NCBI RefSeq assembly: GCF_001580915.1
Contig: NZ_LHZQ01000214.1
Coordinates: 18,322 to 82,321, forward strand
Reading direction: 5' to 3'
Source of the DNA: Acetobacter tropicalis
GTDB taxonomy: Bacteria > Pseudomonadota > Alphaproteobacteria > Acetobacterales > Acetobacteraceae
DNA: 64,000 nucleotides
Shown piece by piece: positions 61,891-64,000 of the stretch (position 1 is its first letter; each line of letters starts with the position of its first letter). Made by a program: the position numbers and the translations under genes. The notes beneath the pieces are model-generated. The model did no database searches, had not been told where the DNA came from, and saw nothing but the letters and a program-made list of their open reading frames with translations.

Positions 61891-62802
61891 ATGACACAGC
61901 ACCCCGTTGTTTTTATTGATGGCGAAGCTGGCACCACAGGCCTTGGCATTCGGGAGCGCCTGTCTGCCCTGCCTGTTACGCTACACTCCATTGACCATGC
62001 CCACCGCAAAGACCCCGCGGTCCGCAAGGAGGCCATGGCCGCGGCAGATGTGGTTGTGCTGTGCCTGCCAGACGCGGCCTCCCGCGAGGCCGTGGAAATG
62101 GCGGATACACTGGGAGAGAACGCCCCCCGCATTCTGGACGCCAGCACGGCTTTCCGCACGGCACCGGGCTGGATATATGGCTTTCCCGAACTTTCCGCCG
62201 CGCAGGCTGCTGCCATTACGGGCGCACCACGGGTTTCCAACCCCGGCTGCTACCCAACGGGTGCCATTGCGCTGCTTCGCCCCCTGATTGACGCCGGTAT
62301 TCTGGATGCCCGCTACCCTGTGTGCATCAATGCCGTCAGTGGTTATTCGGGGGGTGGCCGCACCATGATTGAAGCGCATAAACGCGATGGTGGTCCGGCT
62401 TTTGAATTGTACGGGCTGGGCCTTGAGCACAAACATGTGCCCGAAATTCACCTGCACGCCGGGCTGGAACGGCGGCCGGTTTTTGTTCCCTCCGTTGGCC
62501 ACTTTCCGCGCGGCATGATTGTATCCATCCCGCTGCATTTGGATGATCTTAACGGAGGTGTGACTGGCGAAGACCTGCACACGGCCCTTGCAACCCGTTA
62601 TGCGGGGCAGGCGAACGTGCACGTGCTGCCGCATGACGCAACCCTTTCAGCCGAAGCGCTGGCCGGAAGTGACAAAATGGAACTGCGCGTGCATGCCAGC
62701 ACCCACAACAGGCAGGCCGTGTTGACGGCCCGGCTGGATAATCTGGGCAAAGGGGCCTCTGGCGCGGCCCTGCAGAACATTGCCCTGATGCTGGGGCTTT
62801 AA
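61891..62802 (+). CDS. argC: N-acetyl-gamma-glutamyl-phosphate reductase, class 2
   Basis: ArgC makes N-acetylglutamate semialdehyde in arginine synthesis. The 303-residue protein is the short class 2 type: DGEAGTTGLGIRERL for NADP binding, the catalytic Cys in RVSNPGCYPTGAIAL, and SGYSGGGRTMIE with HVPEIHLHAGL. AAGGAG seven bases before the ATG at 61891 fixes the start; the frame is open to 61747 but that part is not conserved. The SDR gene follows after 42 bases. Confidence 0.95.
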   Translation: MTQHPVVFIDGEAGTTGLGIRERLSALPVTLHSIDHAHRKDPAVRKEAMAAADVVVLCLPDAASREAVEMADTLGENAPRILDASTAFRTAPGWIYGFPELSAAQAAAITGAPRVSNPGCYPTGAIALLRPLIDAGILDARYPVCINAVSGYSGGGRTMIEAHKRDGGPAFELYGLGLEHKHVPEIHLHAGLERRPVFVPSVGHFPRGMIVSIPLHLDDLNGGVTGEDLHTALATRYAGQANVHVLPHDATLSAEALAGSDKMELRVHASTHNRQAVLTARLDNLGKGASGAALQNIALMLGL

Positions 62803-62844
62803 AAAGATCCTTCCTAGCATTTTCAGACATTTAAGGAGACTGAC

Positions 62845-63576
62845 ATGACAAACCCTGTCGCTATTGTAACAGGTGGTAGCCGCGGTATTGGCGCGGCCAT
62901 TGTAGAACAGCTTGCAAAAGACGGTTTTGATATTGTGCTGTCTTACGCCCGCAACGCTCAGGCTGCGGAAGAAACCGCCGATAAGGTACGCGCCCTTGGC
63001 CGCAAGGCGCTGGCAGTCAAGGCAGATGGTAGCTCGGTTGCTGGCAACAAGGCCGTTATTGCTGAAACAGTCAAAGAATTTGGGCGGCTGGACACACTGG
63101 TGTGCAATGCGGGCATCTACCCATACGGCCCCATTGATGAAATGAGTGTGGAGCAGATTGAACAGGTGCTGAACCTGAACGTGCGCGGCGTTATGGTGGA
63201 AACGGCCGAAGCTGTGAAGCACATGAAAAAAGGTGGCCGCCTGATCTTTATCGGGTCCGCTTTTGGCGCACGCGCACCCTTCCCCGGTATTTCACTCTAT
63301 GCAGCCACTAAGGCGGCCCTGCGTGGCTTTACGCAGGGAGTTGCGCGTGATCTGGGCCCAAAAGGCATTACCGTAAACGTGGTGGAACCCGGCCCCATTG
63401 ATACAGACCTCAACCCGGCTACGGGTGAGGGCGCAAAGGTGATCAGTAGTTTTGTGGCCACGGGCGCTTACGGCACGGTTTCAGATATCTCTAACATGGT
63501 GTCTTTCCTGGCCAGCCCGAAGGCCGGTTACATCACCGGTGCCGCCCTGCCTGTGGACGGTGGTCTGGAAGCCTGA
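62845..63576 (+). CDS. short-chain dehydrogenase/reductase
   Basis: This 243-residue classical SDR has the nucleotide-binding VTGGSRGIGAAIVEQLAKDG, NAGIYPYGP, the catalytic Ser in IFIGSAFG and YAATK with Tyr and Lys. It ends YITGAALPVDGGLEA. It resembles FabG-like 3-oxoacyl-ACP or sugar reductases, but substrate cannot be told. AAGGAG precedes the ATG. It may be read with argC. Confidence 0.88.
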   Translation: MTNPVAIVTGGSRGIGAAIVEQLAKDGFDIVLSYARNAQAAEETADKVRALGRKALAVKADGSSVAGNKAVIAETVKEFGRLDTLVCNAGIYPYGPIDEMSVEQIEQVLNLNVRGVMVETAEAVKHMKKGGRLIFIGSAFGARAPFPGISLYAATKAALRGFTQGVARDLGPKGITVNVVEPGPIDTDLNPATGEGAKVISSFVATGAYGTVSDISNMVSFLASPKAGYITGAALPVDGGLEA

Positions 63577-63704
63577 ACCTCCGCCCAATGTGTGCCTGCC
63601 TTCCCTAATCTGGCCGGCACAAAGCATAAGGGAAAAACCACCAGAGATGTCAGGTCAGCCTGAATGGGGTTGCAGACAAACCGGCTGGTTTTCACCCTCT
63701 GAAC

Positions 63705-63739
63705 GCCCTGCCTTTCGAAAGAGAGTGCAGGGCTCTCTT
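63705..63739 (+). terminator. terminator after the SDR gene
   Basis: GCCCTGC (63705-63711) and GCAGGGC (63727-63733) pair across a 15-base loop and are followed by TCTCTTTT. An alternative AAAGAGAG / CTCTCTTT stem overlaps it and could serve the opposite strand. Confidence 0.7.
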
Positions 63740-63768
63740 TTGCATAATCTCAGCAGCACCTCCGCTGC

Positions 63769-64000
63769 TCAGGGAATTTTCACCACAACCCGGCCCCTTA
63801 CCTTGCCAGCCAGCAACCGCTCTGCGGTGGGCACGACATCGGAGAAGGCAATTTCAGTGGTCATTTCTTCCAGCAGAGCCTGATCAACCAACTCAGCCAG
63901 CGCCTGCCAGGCCTCTCGCCGTTCCGCACTGGGACAGTTAACGCTTTCAATCCCCACCAGCGTGACACCGCGCAGAATGAAAGGTGCAACCGTTGCGGGA
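63769..64000 (-). CDS. acuI: AcuI/YhdH-type acrylyl-CoA reductase, C-terminal part
   Basis: Only the last 77 codons are in the window; the frame is open to the edge. The sequence ATVAPFILRGVTLVGIESVN and the ending GKVRGRVVVKIP are typical of the YhdH/AcuI branch of medium-chain zinc-free dehydrogenases, which reduce acrylyl-CoA with NADPH. A GTG at 63957 is only an internal codon. The gene is convergent with the SDR gene. Confidence 0.82.
   Translation of the reverse strand, partial: PATVAPFILRGVTLVGIESVNCPSAERREAWQALAELVDQALLEEMTTEIAFSDVVPTAERLLAGKVRGRVVVKIP

Noticed and set aside
1..64000. CRISPR arrays
   Set aside because: No set of regularly spaced identical repeats with unique spacers was seen; the only tandem array is the contiguous TGGCG repeat.
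1..64000. Insertion sequences
   Set aside because: No transposase gene or terminal inverted repeats with target duplications were recognised; the recombinases found belong to the integrated element.

Overview
The window looks like the chromosome of an acetic acid bacterium (Acetobacteraceae, most likely Acetobacter or a close relative). The evidence is moderately GC-rich housekeeping DNA with alphaproteobacterial gene orders (rplY-pth-ychF-proA-nadD-rsfS-rlmH; gatC-gatA-gatB), a SatP-type acetate transporter, and a lactate-to-acetoin gene set of the kind expected in this group. This assignment is inferred from gene content; no rRNA is present to confirm it.

Layout. 1-2.5 kb: the end of murA, then a MYG1-family gene. 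3.0-11.4 kb: a carbon-overflow module on the minus strand, alsD-alsS (pyruvate to acetoin) followed by an mdlC-like ThDP enzyme and lutA-lutB-lutC (L-lactate to pyruvate), with a divergent LysR gene at the head. 11.7-18.2 kb: a rhodanese and a long minus-strand row of translation and proline genes. 18.4-22.3 kb: threonine aldolase, aspS and an EipB-like envelope protein. 22.5-30 kb: an M29 aminopeptidase, a DUF1643 gene, an unannotated 43-residue hydrophobic peptide gene with a structured 3' region, a LysR regulator, gabT and a CPA2 antiporter. 30.6-32.8 kb: an Mrr-type nuclease with an export signal, and a TGGCG tandem repeat in otherwise empty DNA.

32.80-44.74 kb is an AT-rich integrated element of about 11.9 kb. 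It sits in the 3' half of a tRNA-Ser(GCU) gene and is bounded by that tRNA and a displaced 3' tRNA fragment. It carries a tyrosine integrase, an HUH replication initiator, MobC and relaxase genes, several small hypothetical genes, a serine resolvase, a DUF2806 gene and a BglII/BstYI-type restriction enzyme with a convergent MT-A70 methyltransferase. It resembles a small mobilizable plasmid that became an integrative mobilizable element. By eye, the element holds 22 GATC sites but no RGATCY site, which fits the predicted specificity of its own restriction enzyme.

44.9-64 kb returns to host DNA: gatBAC, ruvX, a secreted protein built of 11-residue LEA-like repeats, satP, tRNA-Val(GAC), an N-formylglutamate amidohydrolase, a glycosyltransferase, a DUF333 lipoprotein, htpG, an IclR-GlcG-MFS group, a polytopic GT-C-like protein, mazG, argC, a short-chain dehydrogenase and the end of an acuI-like gene.

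The most notable points are the element with its two tRNA halves that differ in a structure-preserving way, the missing RGATCY sites, the exported or tethered Mrr nuclease, the unannotated small peptide, the LEA-like protein, and an rsfS gene whose only well-placed start codon is AUA. All calls come from reading the sequence; no database search was run.
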